DNA of 64,000 bases from Halegenticoccus tardaugens (GTDB taxonomy: Archaea; Halobacteriota; Halobacteria; Halobacteriales; Haloferacaceae). Every line of letters begins with the position of its first letter. Within the stretch, counting starts at the first letter, position 1. The notes under the pieces are model-generated. The model was not told where the DNA came from. It was given only the letters and a program-made list of their open reading frames with translations, and ran no database searches. The DNA lies in NCBI RefSeq assembly GCF_004116405.1, contig NZ_SDIC01000004.1, forward strand, positions 416,079-480,078. Reading direction: 5' to 3'. A program made the translations under genes and the position numbers. Shown one piece after another: positions 51,333 to 60,621 of this stretch.

Positions 51333-53387
51333 TTACCACGCGACGGGACTGAGCGCTTCCGAGACGACCCGCGACAGCGGGAGCAGGAACCGATCCGTCG
51401 GGGCGAAAAACGTCAGCCCGGAGACGAGCAGGTACGTCGTCGTCGCGGCCGCGGTGATTCCGAGGACGAGCGCGCCCGTCCGGTCGAATCCGTCCGATCG
51501 TTCGGCCGCGAGCGCCCACGCGCCGAGGAGGCCCGCCATCGCGAGCGCCCAGAGCGCGTACAACTGGACCGCTTCGCCCTGCACCGCGTTCAGCGCGGCG
51601 AGCGCCCACGCGTAGCCGACGGTTCCGACCGCGACCGCGACGACGTACGACCGCGAGAGGAGCGCCCACTCCCCGTCGACGACGCGCCGGACGGGTCGAA
51701 GCCGCGCGACGAGGTAGAGGCCGAGGGGGTACACCGGGTGGAGGTACCTGACCGTCAGCATGTGATGCAGCGGCAGTCGAGGGAGGTAAAAGAGGACGAG
51801 CAGGGCGACGGTCGCGATCGCGAACGCGTCCGTCGGCCGTTCGGGGCGACGCGCAGCCCTTCCGGTCCAGCCGCGCTCCCTCCAGCCGCGAACGCATCCG
51901 TCGTCCGCTCCGGCGCGCGCGCGTCGCCACAGAACGGCCGGCGTCGCGGCCAGCGCGCCGAAAAGCGGCATCGACTCGACGACCGAGAGGTTCACAGGCG
52001 CGTCGTTGTCGGGGTCGAGACCGTCGACGTAGCCGCTTCGGACGAGCACCTGTCCGACGCGTCCGGGCTCGTCGAGCAGTATCCGCCACCCCTCGGAGAG
52101 CGGTCCGACGAGCTGTCCGACGGCGAGAGCGGCCGCGTCGACGACCGCCCCGAGCCGATCGAAGAACGCGGCGACGAAACCCGACAGAGCCGCGACACCG
52201 CCCCGCAAACCGACGCCGTTCTCGCCGCCCGAACGGTCGCTCGAACCGCTTTCGCCGCCGGATCCGCCCGAACCCTCACCGCCCGGACTTCCGCCGTGGT
52301 CGACCGGAGCGCTATCCGTCCCGCCCGACGCGTCGGGCGGCAGGAGTCCCCCCTCGTACCGCGGGAGCATGCGAGGCGGTTCGAACGGATTCCCGGCGAT
52401 CAGCGCGTTGGTGACGAAAAACGGCACGAGGGAGAGCCAGAACGCACCCGCGACGACCGCCAGCTGCCGCGGTCGGTTCGCGCGCGCCGTGAGTAGATCG
52501 ATCGGGAGGAGCACGACGAGGAGGACGAGCGCGTTCGCCGACAGCACCCACGCGGTTAGTCCGATCCAGACGTACGAGAGCGCCCTGAACGTCGTCCCCG
52601 TTCGCTCGCGTTCGGCCTCGCGACTCCGGTAGAAGCTGTAGAGTACGAGGACGGTGAGGAGCGCCATCAGGCTGTGTCGCTTCGGGAGGCTCGCCCAGAA
52701 ACCGACCGGGGTCGCGAGGATCGAACCGCACCCGGCGGCGATCCCGACGCGCTCGCCGTGCAGCCGAAAGAGCAGTCGGTAGACGAACACGGCGGTGAGG
52801 GCCGCGGCCACCACGCCGACGATCTGGATCGCGACGAGCGGGAACCAGCGCGGCGACAGCGGTCGAGCGAGGGGGACGCTTGCGACGAACAGCGCGAGCG
52901 AGAGGACCGACCCGAGCGCCAGCGTCTCCCGTCCCCGTCCGATCCGGGTTCCGAGAATCGCGACGAGTCCCAGGACGCAGACGCACCAGCCGCCCGCGAG
53001 AACCAGGGCCGGTTCCGCGACCAGACTCACCGCCCGTAGCGTCCAGACGAACGGCACCGCCGCGGCGAGCAGTCCGTAACTGCGCGCGTACACGTTCCCG
53101 TTCGCGGTCACCGTGCCGGGCGTCGCGCCCGAAGACGGTCCGTGCGCGATTCGCTCGATCGCGACGTGCCCCTCTGAGAGCGCCCCGAGGCCGTTCACGA
53201 GCGCGTAGTTGTCGTTCGAGAAGAAGCCGATCCGCCAGTAGAGACCGACGAGCGTCACCGACGCGAGGAAGATCGCGAGCCCCGTCCGATCGCCGAAGAT
53301 CCCCCGGAGCGGGAACTCGCCGAGATCTTCGGCGTCGAGGGAGGGCTCGAACGGAATTCGATCGGCGAAGGGGACGCGGGGGATCAT
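51333..53387 (-). CDS. Large membrane glycosyltransferase-like protein (GT39-like topology)
   Basis: 684 residues with about 12 helices. The first external loop has YWRIGFFSNDNYALVNG, in the position of the DD/DE motif of oligosaccharide-type glycosyltransferases, but the acidic pair is not clear. A Gly/Ser-rich insertion (about residues 350-385: SPGGEGSGGSGGESGSSDRS) interrupts a loop. GT39-like proteins transfer mannose to lipid or protein. It overlaps the previous gene (ATGA). Confidence 0.68.
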   Translation of the reverse strand: MIPRVPFADRIPFEPSLDAEDLGEFPLRGIFGDRTGLAIFLASVTLVGLYWRIGFFSNDNYALVNGLGALSEGHVAIERIAHGPSSGATPGTVTANGNVYARSYGLLAAAVPFVWTLRAVSLVAEPALVLAGGWCVCVLGLVAILGTRIGRGRETLALGSVLSLALFVASVPLARPLSPRWFPLVAIQIVGVVAAALTAVFVYRLLFRLHGERVGIAAGCGSILATPVGFWASLPKRHSLMALLTVLVLYSFYRSREAERERTGTTFRALSYVWIGLTAWVLSANALVLLVVLLPIDLLTARANRPRQLAVVAGAFWLSLVPFFVTNALIAGNPFEPPRMLPRYEGGLLPPDASGGTDSAPVDHGGSPGGEGSGGSGGESGSSDRSGGENGVGLRGGVAALSGFVAAFFDRLGAVVDAAALAVGQLVGPLSEGWRILLDEPGRVGQVLVRSGYVDGLDPDNDAPVNLSVVESMPLFGALAATPAVLWRRARAGADDGCVRGWRERGWTGRAARRPERPTDAFAIATVALLVLFYLPRLPLHHMLTVRYLHPVYPLGLYLVARLRPVRRVVDGEWALLSRSYVVAVAVGTVGYAWALAALNAVQGEAVQLYALWALAMAGLLGAWALAAERSDGFDRTGALVLGITAAATTTYLLVSGLTFFAPTDRFLLPLSRVVSEALSPVAW

Positions 53388-53944
53388 CTGACGAGTCCCT
53401 CGGGACGGCGGTGCTTCGGTTCGTCGACCGTCTCGACGATTGGTCGATTCGATCTCCTCGCCTCGATCACGATCGTCCGCTCGTAGACGAGCGTGTACTC
53501 GTCGTCCCGTTCGTGCAGCCAGATCGCCAGCGTCCCCTCGTACCGGTCCTCCGTCACCCGGCTCGGGTTGATCTCCGCCGGCCGGAAGTTCATCCGCAAC
53601 TCCCGACCGTCCGCGTCCCGCGCCTCGTAGGTTCTGACGTCCGAGAACCAGAGCCCCGGAACGTCGATCGCGTATCGAATCGTCGGGTTTCCGCGGACGC
53701 CGTCCACGGCGACGACCGCGTCGGGCGCTGCGAGGTGGTACGTCTCCGCGCCGAACCGCCCGCGTTCGAGCGCGACGTCGGTCTCGGGAACGGAACGCAC
53801 GTCGACGGCGGCGGTGCCGCTCCCCGGCGGCGCGTCCGACTCCGCCGCGAGACCGACCGACCCGAAAAGCGGCCCCGCCGCGATGGAGACGATCGCGACG
53901 AACGCCACGGTGAAGGTCGCGAGCGCCCACCCGTAATCCAACAT
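53384..53944 (-). CDS. Single-helix secreted domain protein
   Basis: 186 residues: a signal-anchor helix (about 6-30: WALATFTVAFVAIVSIAAG), then an extracellular beta-rich domain with VAVDGVRGNPTIRYAIDVPGLWFSDVRTYEARD. The partner is the membrane GT-like gene, reached by ATGA overlap. A TATA-like ACATATACT about 25 bases upstream supports ATG 53944. Function: possibly accessory to the neighbouring glycosyltransferase; inferred only. Confidence 0.7.
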   Translation of the reverse strand: MLDYGWALATFTVAFVAIVSIAAGPLFGSVGLAAESDAPPGSGTAAVDVRSVPETDVALERGRFGAETYHLAAPDAVVAVDGVRGNPTIRYAIDVPGLWFSDVRTYEARDADGRELRMNFRPAEINPSRVTEDRYEGTLAIWLHERDDEYTLVYERTIVIEARRSNRPIVETVDEPKHRRPEGLVR

Positions 53945-54116
53945 GCATCAGGTATTCGACATCGGAAACATATACTTTCGGACTGGTAGCGGGGGAGAAT
54001 CATCGGCGCCGATAGAACCCCGGAGAGTCGCCGATGTAGCGGATCGGCGCGCGAGGGGAGGGCGGCTAAACTCGGATCGTAGGCACTATTCTTCGCTCTC
54101 CGGGCGCGCGTCGGCG

Positions 54117-54317
54117 CTACTCGAACTTCTTCCCGCTGTACTCGATGTAGAGTCGGGTTCCGTCGGCGGACATGTCCTCGATCGTCAGCGAATCGGGGAG
54201 AAAGCCCATGTCGTACGCGACGTCCGCGAATAGCTCGTCCATCTCGATGCAGGTCCGCTCGCAGACGCGGCCGGTCTCGGTTTCGAGCAGCGCGTCGGCG
54301 CTCGCGTCGTCCGTCAT
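54117..54317 (-). CDS. Small hypothetical protein
   Basis: 66 residues: a DALLETETGRVCERTCIEMDELFADVAYDM helix with CxxxC, then beta strands DSLTIEDMSADGTRLYIEYSGKKFE. Codon use is haloarchaeal. It is coupled by ATGA to a shorter ORF upstream. No family recognised. Confidence 0.6.
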   Translation of the reverse strand: MTDDASADALLETETGRVCERTCIEMDELFADVAYDMGFLPDSLTIEDMSADGTRLYIEYSGKKFE

Positions 54318-54454
54318 TCGGCGCTCACCCCCTTCGTCGGAGCGTTCGCGCCGAACGTCTCACGATTCGCGCCCGGCGCGCCCGGTCGGACGTGGGAAGC
54401 GCCGGCGGGCGTTACGGGACTCGCTGCCGTTCCCGAGGAACGTGTCTGAACCAT
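54314..54454 (-). CDS. Possible 46-residue protein coupled to the next small ORF
   Basis: ATG 54454 to TGA 54314 encodes 46 residues rich in Ala, Pro, Gly and Thr, with no family. Its stop overlaps the next ATG (ATGA). CGTATGG on the minus strand about 30 bases upstream might be a promoter. It may be a real small protein or simply the untranslated leader of the next gene. Confidence 0.4.
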   Translation of the reverse strand: MVQTRSSGTAASPVTPAGASHVRPGAPGANRETFGANAPTKGVSAE

Positions 54455-54988
54455 TCGGGTAGGGATAGACGAGGGGCCATACGAAACTTTCCATTTCCGT
54501 ACGAAATACCTCATTGTACCATATGATCTCTATCTTCGGGAGTGTAATTTGATCGTTCAGCTAATTTCAGGTCCGAGAGAAGTACACGTAAAATGATACG
54601 ACCGTCGTCCGGAGCCTCGTGTGGGGTGCCCCCGCCGCATCGGCGCGGAGCGTTCGGGTCACGGCGGAGCGCGACGCGCCGTATCCCCGCTGTCGGTCAC
54701 GAGGGCGAACGTTTCGTCTTCGTCGGGCGTACGACGATTCCCGCGGCTCGTGTCTTCGTTCGCGGGTCGACGCACGGCGCGTCGACGGTAAATCGCGACA
54801 CCGCGACGATGCGGCCGGAAGCCGCGACGCGTTCCGGCACCGCGTCGGGGTCGGACGATCCGGGGCGATCCGAGACGTCCGCGATCGAACGACGCTCAGC
54901 CTTCGGTGGCCGTCGGCGACCGAGTCCGCGATACGTTTATTTATTCGGGATACAAACGTACATTTGCCCACCGTACTGCGAAGTGCCA
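54455..54988. other. 534 bases with no supported gene
   Basis: Several open frames exist on both strands but none shows a domain or normal codon bias. AT-rich sequence at 54490-54600 and again at 54930-54960 (TTTATTTATTC). The latter may be a promoter for the small frame at 54989. The region may be a decayed segment bordering the AT-richer nuclease pair that follows. Confidence 0.45.
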
Positions 54989-55183
54989 ATGTACTCGGAC
55001 GATTTCTACGGCCGAAAGCGTCCAAACCCATCCATCCCGGTGGAAATCTCGACGGTGGGCGAGATTCTCCGCCATCCATCTTGTAGCAAAGCACTCCGAG
55101 ATTCTGTGAGCACCTACGCTGTGTATCTCATGACGAGAATATTTGTGTTAATTGATGGAAATAAGTATGAGATATTACAATAA
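54989..55183 (+). CDS. Doubtful 64-residue protein
   Basis: ATG 54989 begins MYSDDFYGRKRPNPSIPVEI, and later ILRHPSCSKALRDSVSTYAVYLMTRIFVL, in a locally AT-rich context. The frame ends by overlapping the 3' end of the convergent Mrr-type gene by nine bases. The composition resembles a truncated or foreign gene more than random sequence. No family recognised. Confidence 0.3.
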   Translation: MYSDDFYGRKRPNPSIPVEISTVGEILRHPSCSKALRDSVSTYAVYLMTRIFVLIDGNKYEILQ

Positions 55184-55771
55184 ATTCGTCAGTAGTTCGA
55201 AAATCGCATAAATCAGTAGTCCAGCTATCAACAATAATTGTATTACGGAGATGATAGCCTCTCCTGTCCCCATCTCTTTGCTGTCGGTGTCTACTGAACT
55301 GGTCTCTTGTGACGTTGATGACGAAGATGGGGCGGAGGATTCGGTGACAGCACTAGCGTATTTCTCGACTAAATCTGTCGCCTTCGTCCGCTCAACCACC
55401 GCAGAAAGTGACTCACCGTCTAACAGTTTCACGTTGAGGTCACCTGCCAACTCCTCTGCTTGAGTGGTGAACCCACTCGTAGTCACGACGACGACGGTGT
55501 CTACACCGTTTTCTTGATGCCGGAGACTACTGTACTGTTGGATCTCACTCGAACCGACGTTGTTACCCTCGCCGTAACGCTTCGCTTGAATAACCTGCTT
55601 CTCTCTAAACGGATTAGACCTCGTGGCGATCACGTCGATTCCCCTGTCGACGGAACGTTGGGATACTTCAGTTTCCCATCCGCGACGACTCCACAACTCA
55701 GCAATGAATAATTCGAATTCGTACGGGTCTAAGGTCCGTAATCGCTCATGATGTGCACTGGTAGCGGCCAT
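55175..55771 (-). CDS. Membrane-anchored Mrr-type restriction endonuclease
   Basis: 198 residues. N-terminal Mrr-cat domain (about 12-125): DPYEFELFIAELWSRRGWETEV, Asp46 in RGIDVIAT, and Gln62-Ala-Lys64 in VIQAKRYGEGNNVGS. This is the PD-(D/E)xK-like D...QxK site. Residues 171-194 form one C-terminal helix, so the nuclease is tethered to the membrane. A Ser/Thr/Glu-rich linker separates them. The TGATG overlap ties it to the HTH gene. The lower GC content suggests acquisition; a defence role is possible. Confidence 0.83.
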   Translation of the reverse strand: MAATSAHHERLRTLDPYEFELFIAELWSRRGWETEVSQRSVDRGIDVIATRSNPFREKQVIQAKRYGEGNNVGSSEIQQYSSLRHQENGVDTVVVVTTSGFTTQAEELAGDLNVKLLDGESLSAVVERTKATDLVEKYASAVTESSAPSSSSTSQETSSVDTDSKEMGTGEAIISVIQLLLIAGLLIYAIFELLTNLL

Positions 55772-56127
55772 CAGTCGCGAAGTTTACGAATTAGAATCTT
55801 CGTTTTCTTCGTCAGGACTTTCAAGCCCTCTACACCATCGCGGATGGCTTTGTCGATGTCAGCGTTAAAGTCCTCACCGGCGTACCAATCGGGATCTCCG
55901 TCGAGCGTCCAATCGTCGTGGAGGTCTGCGTAGGGATCGAATCCGAGTTCTATATTCAATTGTTCGATGTCCGCCTCCATTGCGTCAAGGCTATCAAATC
56001 GATTGAGAACTTGACTTACGTAGGAGGACGAACATCCAACACGGCTGGCGATCTGTGATTGTGATAACCTCGGGTTGTTGTATGCCGCAAGAAGGATCCT
56101 GCGTTGAAGCTCGGTCTTTTTAGCCAT
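55771..56127 (-). CDS. Winged-helix DNA-binding protein partnered with Mrr nuclease
   Basis: 118 residues. N-terminal HTH: KTELQRRILLAAYNNPRLSQSQIASRVGCSSSYVSQVLNRF, a MarR/TrmB-like helix-turn-helix. The remainder (ADLHDDWTLDGDPDWYAGEDFNADIDKAI...) is acidic and unusual, ending in a basic helix LTKKTKILIRKLRD. Overlap with the nuclease gene (TGATG) implies co-expression. It may be the nuclease's autoregulator. AT-rich promoter at 56130-56180. Confidence 0.8.
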   Translation of the reverse strand: MAKKTELQRRILLAAYNNPRLSQSQIASRVGCSSSYVSQVLNRFDSLDAMEADIEQLNIELGFDPYADLHDDWTLDGDPDWYAGEDFNADIDKAIRDGVEGLKVLTKKTKILIRKLRD

Positions 56128-56599
56128 GAATGGTCCTTATCCGATCATATCATTTCCATATTATAAATATTCCGACCGATTCGGCACACGATTCCGATAC
56201 CGATGTTTGAAACGAAGGGTGAAATAACGCTATGCCAGAAAGAATTACGACACTTCCTGGGCAGGCACGTCTACCTCTGACGACGTGCGGTGACTGAACT
56301 TCGCTCGCTGACGCTTACTCGTTCCGTGCTTCGAATCCCGCGGAACCACTTTCCTCACGCGGTGTACGAGCGACACGTAAAGCGGTCGCTCCGAGCGGAG
56401 CGTTCGGAAAATGTGCCGGCCGGGACCGAGCAGACCGAAGGTCTGCGAGGGTCGGGCGGCGCGCGACCGGAGGGAGTGCGCCGGCCGGGATTCGAACCGG
56501 AGCAAGACGGTCGCGCTCACTTCGTTCGCGCGCTGCGACTTGCAGGGCTACGAATCGCCGGTGTGACGCATTCGCTCGTCACGTCCGTTCCTCGCAGAA
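56128..56599 (-). repeat. Region with partial copies of the tRNA-Gly 3' end
   Basis: On the minus strand, downstream of tRNA-Gly, TGCGCCGGCCGGGATTCGAA begins at 56477, 123 bases from the true end (56600). A degraded copy, TGTGCCGGCCGGGA, begins at 56412. CGCTCC-GAGC-GGAGCG near 56387 is a hairpin. 56128-56230 is AT-rich promoter sequence for the HTH gene. A 21-codon frame at 56232 is too short to support. Confidence 0.75.
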
Positions 56600-56670
56600 T
56601 GCGCCGGCCGGGATTCGAACCCGGGCCATGAGCTTGGAAGGCTCAGGTCCTGCCACTAGACCACCGGCGC
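56600..56670 (-). tRNA. tRNA-Gly (anticodon TCC)
   Basis: 71 nt on the minus strand: acceptor GCGCCGG/CCGGCGC with discriminator A, D-arm GGTCTAGTGGCAGGACC-like, anticodon arm UGAGC-CUUCCAA-GCUCA giving UCC, and T-arm CCGGG-UUCGAAU-CCCGG. It decodes GGA. Both its 3' and 5' ends are duplicated in flanking sequence. Confidence 0.95.
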
Positions 56671-56766
56671 TCACTTCGTTCGCGCCGAGGATCGAAATTC
56701 GACGAATTTCTCACCACCGGCGCCCTCTTCGTTCGCCCCGAGGTTCGACGTTCACCGAACGTCTCA
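56661..56766. repeat. 53-bp tandem duplication of the tRNA-Gly 5' end and flank
   Basis: CCACCGGCGC is part of the tRNA-Gly acceptor at 56661 and recurs at 56714, 53 bases away; each is followed by the related CTTCGTTCGCSCCGAGG and TCGA. The unit therefore duplicates the 5' end of the tRNA together with its upstream leader. A real second tRNA is not formed. Confidence 0.7.
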
Positions 56767-56844
56767 CACGCGCCGACCGTGCGACGCGACGGGGGCTTCA
56801 TCCCTCCTTTCACGACACGCCAATAAGGGTGTTACTCTTTCGGG

Positions 56845-57864
56845 CTAGTCGTCGCCGACGCCGAACGCCCGCGCGGCCTCCCGAAGCTTCGTCGAGACCC
56901 CCGGCACGTCCTCTGTCCCGATCGGCCCCTCGGCTTCGATCTCCGAGAGCGACTTCGGGAACTCCCGGAGTTCCGTGTGAATCGCGATTCCGGCGTCGGC
57001 CCCCTCTCCCATCGCGACCGGGATCTGGTTGTGCCCGGGGGTGAGGTCGCCGACGGCGAACACCCCGTCGACGGTCGTCCGCCCGTCGTCGTCGACGACG
57101 ACCGTGCCGTCGTCGTTGCGTTCGCAACCCAGCCCCTCGGCGAGATCCGCGTTGTAGTTCGAGCCGTACATCGGGAACCCGCCGCGGTACTCGCGGACGG
57201 TCCCGTCCTCGAACTCGAAGCTTTCGAGCCAGCCGTCCTCGCCGCGGTTCGTGCCGGTGATCTCCGCGTCGATCACGTCGATCGGGTGCGCGCGCAAGAG
57301 CGCGTCGGTCTCCTCGCTCCACTCGGGGTCGCGGCCGCGGAGGAAGAGGTCCACCTCGTCCGTGAAATTGAGCATGATCATCGCGACGTAGGCGGCGCTG
57401 TCGCCGTGTCCCATCACGTACACCGGCTCGTCGATGAACATGTAGGCGTCGCAGTGCAGACAGTAGTGCAACCCCCGGCCGGTTCGGGGGAGCGGCGGGT
57501 CCGGCCGCGCGTCCGAGAAACCCATCGCGAGGACGACCCGATCGGCCAGGTACGCTCCCCCGCCGTCGGTTCGGAGCCGGAAGCGGTCGCCGTCAAGCCG
57601 CTCGATCCCGGTGACGTAGTCGGAGACGACGTCCGCCCCGTACGACGACACCTGCTCGCGCGCCGTCCGCAGGAATTCGTTCCCGGAGACGTCTTCGGTG
57701 ACGCCGATGACGTTGTGCGTGTCGAGCATCATCGCCGCCCGCCCGCCGCCGCGGTCGATCAGCGCCGTGTCGTGACCGAGTCGAGTCGTGTACAGCGCGG
57801 CGGTCAACCCCGCCGGACCGCCCCCGACGACCGCCACCTCGTATTCGAGGACTTCCTCCGTCAT
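56845..57864 (-). CDS. Thioredoxin-reductase-like NAD(P)/FAD-dependent oxidoreductase
   Basis: 339 residues: FAD-binding VVGGGPAGLTAALYTTRLG (about residues 12-30), the redox pair Cys135/Cys138 in HYCLHCDAYMF, NAD(P)-binding VYVMGHGDSAAYVA (about 148-160), and the C-terminal FAD motif VFAVGDLTPGHNQIPVAMGEGADAG. This is the TrxB architecture, though thioredoxin itself is not adjacent. CLHC replaces the usual CATC. A possible partner is the peroxiredoxin at 49.5 kb. The start is ATG 57864. Confidence 0.88.
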   Translation of the reverse strand: MTEEVLEYEVAVVGGGPAGLTAALYTTRLGHDTALIDRGGGRAAMMLDTHNVIGVTEDVSGNEFLRTAREQVSSYGADVVSDYVTGIERLDGDRFRLRTDGGGAYLADRVVLAMGFSDARPDPPLPRTGRGLHYCLHCDAYMFIDEPVYVMGHGDSAAYVAMIMLNFTDEVDLFLRGRDPEWSEETDALLRAHPIDVIDAEITGTNRGEDGWLESFEFEDGTVREYRGGFPMYGSNYNADLAEGLGCERNDDGTVVVDDDGRTTVDGVFAVGDLTPGHNQIPVAMGEGADAGIAIHTELREFPKSLSEIEAEGPIGTEDVPGVSTKLREAARAFGVGDD

Positions 57865-57988
57865 AGCTGTCCGTCACTTGCGGCTCCCCCGGTATAAGTG
57901 CACAGCAGACGTGCGCCGAAGCCGCACCCGGGCCGTCGCGACCGCGGACCGCCGCGTCCCGACGTTCCAGCGCGTCCTCCGCCGCCGG

Positions 57989-58555
57989 CTACCGACCGCT
58001 CCCGAGGTCCCGAAACACGGCGCGGTAGTCCGTCGAACTGAATCGCCGCGAGAGGTCGTCGATCTCGTCGTGGAGGCGGTCGATCCGCTCGGTCAACTCC
58101 GCGTCGGCCTCGCTCGCGTCGAGCGCGGTGTCGCCCCGCGTCGATTCGAGGTACGCTCGTCTCAGAACCGGCGCGGCCGATTCGCGTAGCTTGGCGTCGA
58201 ACGCCTCCCGATCGAGGAGCGCCTCGACGACTTCGCGGAGCTCCTTTCGGCCGGCTCCCGCGGACACCCAGCCGTCGAACCCCACCTCGATCGCGTCGAA
58301 GCCGAGGGGGACGGCGGTGACGACGGCGACGCGGCAGGCCAACCGCCGCCGTCGGATCTCCGCGAGCACTTCGATCCCCGACCCGTCGGGTAGCCGCCGA
58401 TCGAGCAGCGCGACGTCGACGTCGTCGTCGACTCGTTCGAGCGCCCCCGCGACGGTTCGAGCGGTTCGAACGGCGTACCCGTCCAGAAACCTGCCGTGTC
58501 GCTCCGCGACCTCCCGCCGCTCCTCGACGAGTAAGACTGTCGTGTCCCCCTTCAT
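57989..58555 (-). CDS. HalX-type response regulator with atypical receiver
   Basis: 188 residues. The receiver (about 5-115) has the acidic pair Glu11-Glu12, Asp52 in LLDRRLPDGSG, and VVTAVP, but the usual conserved Lys (YLxKP) is absent: the corresponding loop reads DGWVSAGAGRKEL. A C-terminal HalX helical domain (about 118-188) follows. HalX regulators are haloarchaeal-specific and bind DNA or partners. It lies upstream of the transducer, in the opposite direction, so joint regulation is possible. Confidence 0.83.
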   Translation of the reverse strand: MKGDTTVLLVEERREVAERHGRFLDGYAVRTARTVAGALERVDDDVDVALLDRRLPDGSGIEVLAEIRRRRLACRVAVVTAVPLGFDAIEVGFDGWVSAGAGRKELREVVEALLDREAFDAKLRESAAPVLRRAYLESTRGDTALDASEADAELTERIDRLHDEIDDLSRRFSSTDYRAVFRDLGSGR

Positions 58556-58770
58556 ATCTCCCTCCCGACGGCCCGGCGACCGCGGTTCGGCGGAGTAACG
58601 GAGCCGCCGTCCCGATCGCCGATCCCTCCGCCGCGCCTACCGATGTATGTCAGATACTGGATATTAAACGTTGTCCAACGTATCGCCTTCGATCGCGGTC
58701 GTCCTCCGTTCGATCGAGCGGCCGCGCCCACGGGAAAACCGCTCCCATCGGCCGCCGGTATAATCAACAT

Positions 58771-58780
58771 TGATATTTTG
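58771..58780 (+). promoter_or_regulatory. Upstream element TGATATTTTG in the transducer promoter
   Basis: TGATATTTTG sits 9 bases before a TATA-like TACTTCAT and 46 bases before the transducer ATG. The same ten bases, or a two-base variant, are found in the promoters of the DUF7521 protein, archaellin and cheY (see findings). Confidence 0.6.
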
Positions 58781-58826
58781 GTCGACAGGTACTTCATTCC
58801 GATTCGAGTGGTGCGACGAAAGGACC

Positions 58827-60458
58827 ATGACGCTATCAGGTGGCATCCTACGGGCGCTCGCGAGCGTTCTCGGCGTGACAGTCGTCGCCGACGAGACGGC
58901 CCGGACCGGCGATCTCACCGACGAATCGGACGAAACGCGGAGCGCGACGGGGGACGGCGGGCCGGCTGCGCCGACGACTGAGTCGGAGCGCGGCGAGCCG
59001 CCGAGCGAACGCGAACCGGCGTCCGTTGGGATCGAACTGTTCACAAACGAGCTCCTCGCCGACGCGATCCCGCTCGCGGTGTTCGCGCTGGATCCCGACG
59101 GGCGGGTGATCTGCTGGAACCGCGCGGCCGAAACGCTCACCGGAACGCCCCGCGAAGACGTCCTGGGCACGGATCAGGTGAGCGTGGCGTTCTATCAGGA
59201 CGGTCGGCGAGCGAAGACGCTCGCAGACAAGGTCGCGGAGTCGCCGGAGCGGGCCGACGCCGTCTTCGGGGTCGACCGGTCGACGGACGTCTCCTACACG
59301 AGGTACGAGGACGCGAGCCGGATGTTGAACGCGGCGGGGGAGGAGATCGACATCTGGTTCACCGCGACGCCCGTGTACGACGGCGACGAGTTCCTCGGCG
59401 TCGTCGAGATGGTTCAGGACCGGAGCGATCTCGTCCGACGGCGGAAGGCGGCGGAGGGGCTCGTCGCCGAGGCGAACCGGACGCTGGCCGCCATCCGCGA
59501 CGGGGATCTCTCCGCGCGCGCGTCGTTCGAAGACGAGGCGGGCGTGCTCGAACCCGAGCTGCTCGACGTGGTCGATCGGATAAACGAGACGGCGGCGAAC
59601 CTCGAATCGATCGTCGAGGGGGTCCAGCGGCGCACGGAGGAGCTGGTGTCGCAGATCGAGGACACGGCCGAGCGGGCGACGGAGATCGGCGCGACGGCGG
59701 CCGATCAGCGGTCCGACGTCGGCCGGGTCGTCGACGAGATGGGTACGCTCAGCGCCAACATGGAGGAGGTCGCCGCCAGCGCGCAGGAGGTGTCCTCGGC
59801 CGCCCGGCAGGCGACGGCGGCCGCGGAGACCGGTCGAGAGTCGGGAACGCGGGCGGGCGAGGCCACGGCGGAGATGACCGAGGCCGGCGAGCGCCTCGTC
59901 GAGCGGATCACCGCGCTCGAATCCCACGTCGAGGAGATCGTCGACGTCGTCGACGTCATCGCGGACGTCGCCGACCAGACGAACCTGCTGGCGCTGAACG
60001 CGAACATCGAGGCCGCCCGCGTCGGCGAGTCCGGTGCCGGCTTCGAGGTCGTCGCCGACGAGGTGAAGACGCTCGCGGAGGAGACGCGCGCGCACACGGA
60101 GGAGATCAGCGATCAGATCGCGGCGGTGCAAGCGAAGACCGAAGAAACCGTCTCGGCGGTCGACTCGTCGAACGACCGGATCCACGAGGCGAGCGAGCAG
60201 ATCGAGACGGCGCTCTCCGCGCTCTCCGAGATCGCGGAGGCCGTCGACGGCGTCGCGCACGGCATCGAGGAGGTCGCGAGCGCGAACGACGAGCAGGCGG
60301 CCACCGTCGAGGAGGTCACGTCGCTGGCGGAGACCGTCGAGACGAGCGCAGAGCGGGTGCAGGAGATGGTCGACGGCGTGACGGAAACCACGCACGAACA
60401 GGAGCGGACGGTGACCGAACTCGCGACCCGGGTCGGCGAACTCGACGGGTCGACGTGA
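58827..60458 (+). CDS. Soluble methyl-accepting taxis transducer with PAS domain
   Basis: 543 residues, with no membrane helix. An acidic N-terminal region of about 70 residues is followed by a PAS domain (about 75-190: [43 protein letters not shown]), then the MCP signalling domain with the conserved hairpin [40 protein letters not shown] (about 390-430). It passes signals to CheA/CheW. ATG 58827 was chosen over an earlier in-frame start at 58770 because the promoter lies between. Sensed ligand unknown; PAS suggests redox or energy. Confidence 0.9.
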   Translation: MTLSGGILRALASVLGVTVVADETARTGDLTDESDETRSATGDGGPAAPTTESERGEPPSEREPASVGIELFTNELLADAIPLAVFALDPDGRVICWNRAAETLTGTPREDVLGTDQVSVAFYQDGRRAKTLADKVAESPERADAVFGVDRSTDVSYTRYEDASRMLNAAGEEIDIWFTATPVYDGDEFLGVVEMVQDRSDLVRRRKAAEGLVAEANRTLAAIRDGDLSARASFEDEAGVLEPELLDVVDRINETAANLESIVEGVQRRTEELVSQIEDTAERATEIGATAADQRSDVGRVVDEMGTLSANMEEVAASAQEVSSAARQATAAAETGRESGTRAGEATAEMTEAGERLVERITALESHVEEIVDVVDVIADVADQTNLLALNANIEAARVGESGAGFEVVADEVKTLAEETRAHTEEISDQIAAVQAKTEETVSAVDSSNDRIHEASEQIETALSALSEIAEAVDGVAHGIEEVASANDEQAATVEEVTSLAETVETSAERVQEMVDGVTETTHEQERTVTELATRVGELDGST

Positions 60459-60621
60459 GCGGCGTCGGCATCGACGCCCGGGATCGAATCGAAGCCGGCC
60501 ATCGATCCGACCGCCGGCGATCGGACCGAGGCCGACGACCGGACGCGACGTGTCGACAGCGCGAACGAAGGGATTTTATCCTCACTTCCGACAGTGGTGT
60601 CTGTGGCGGGCTGAAACACGC

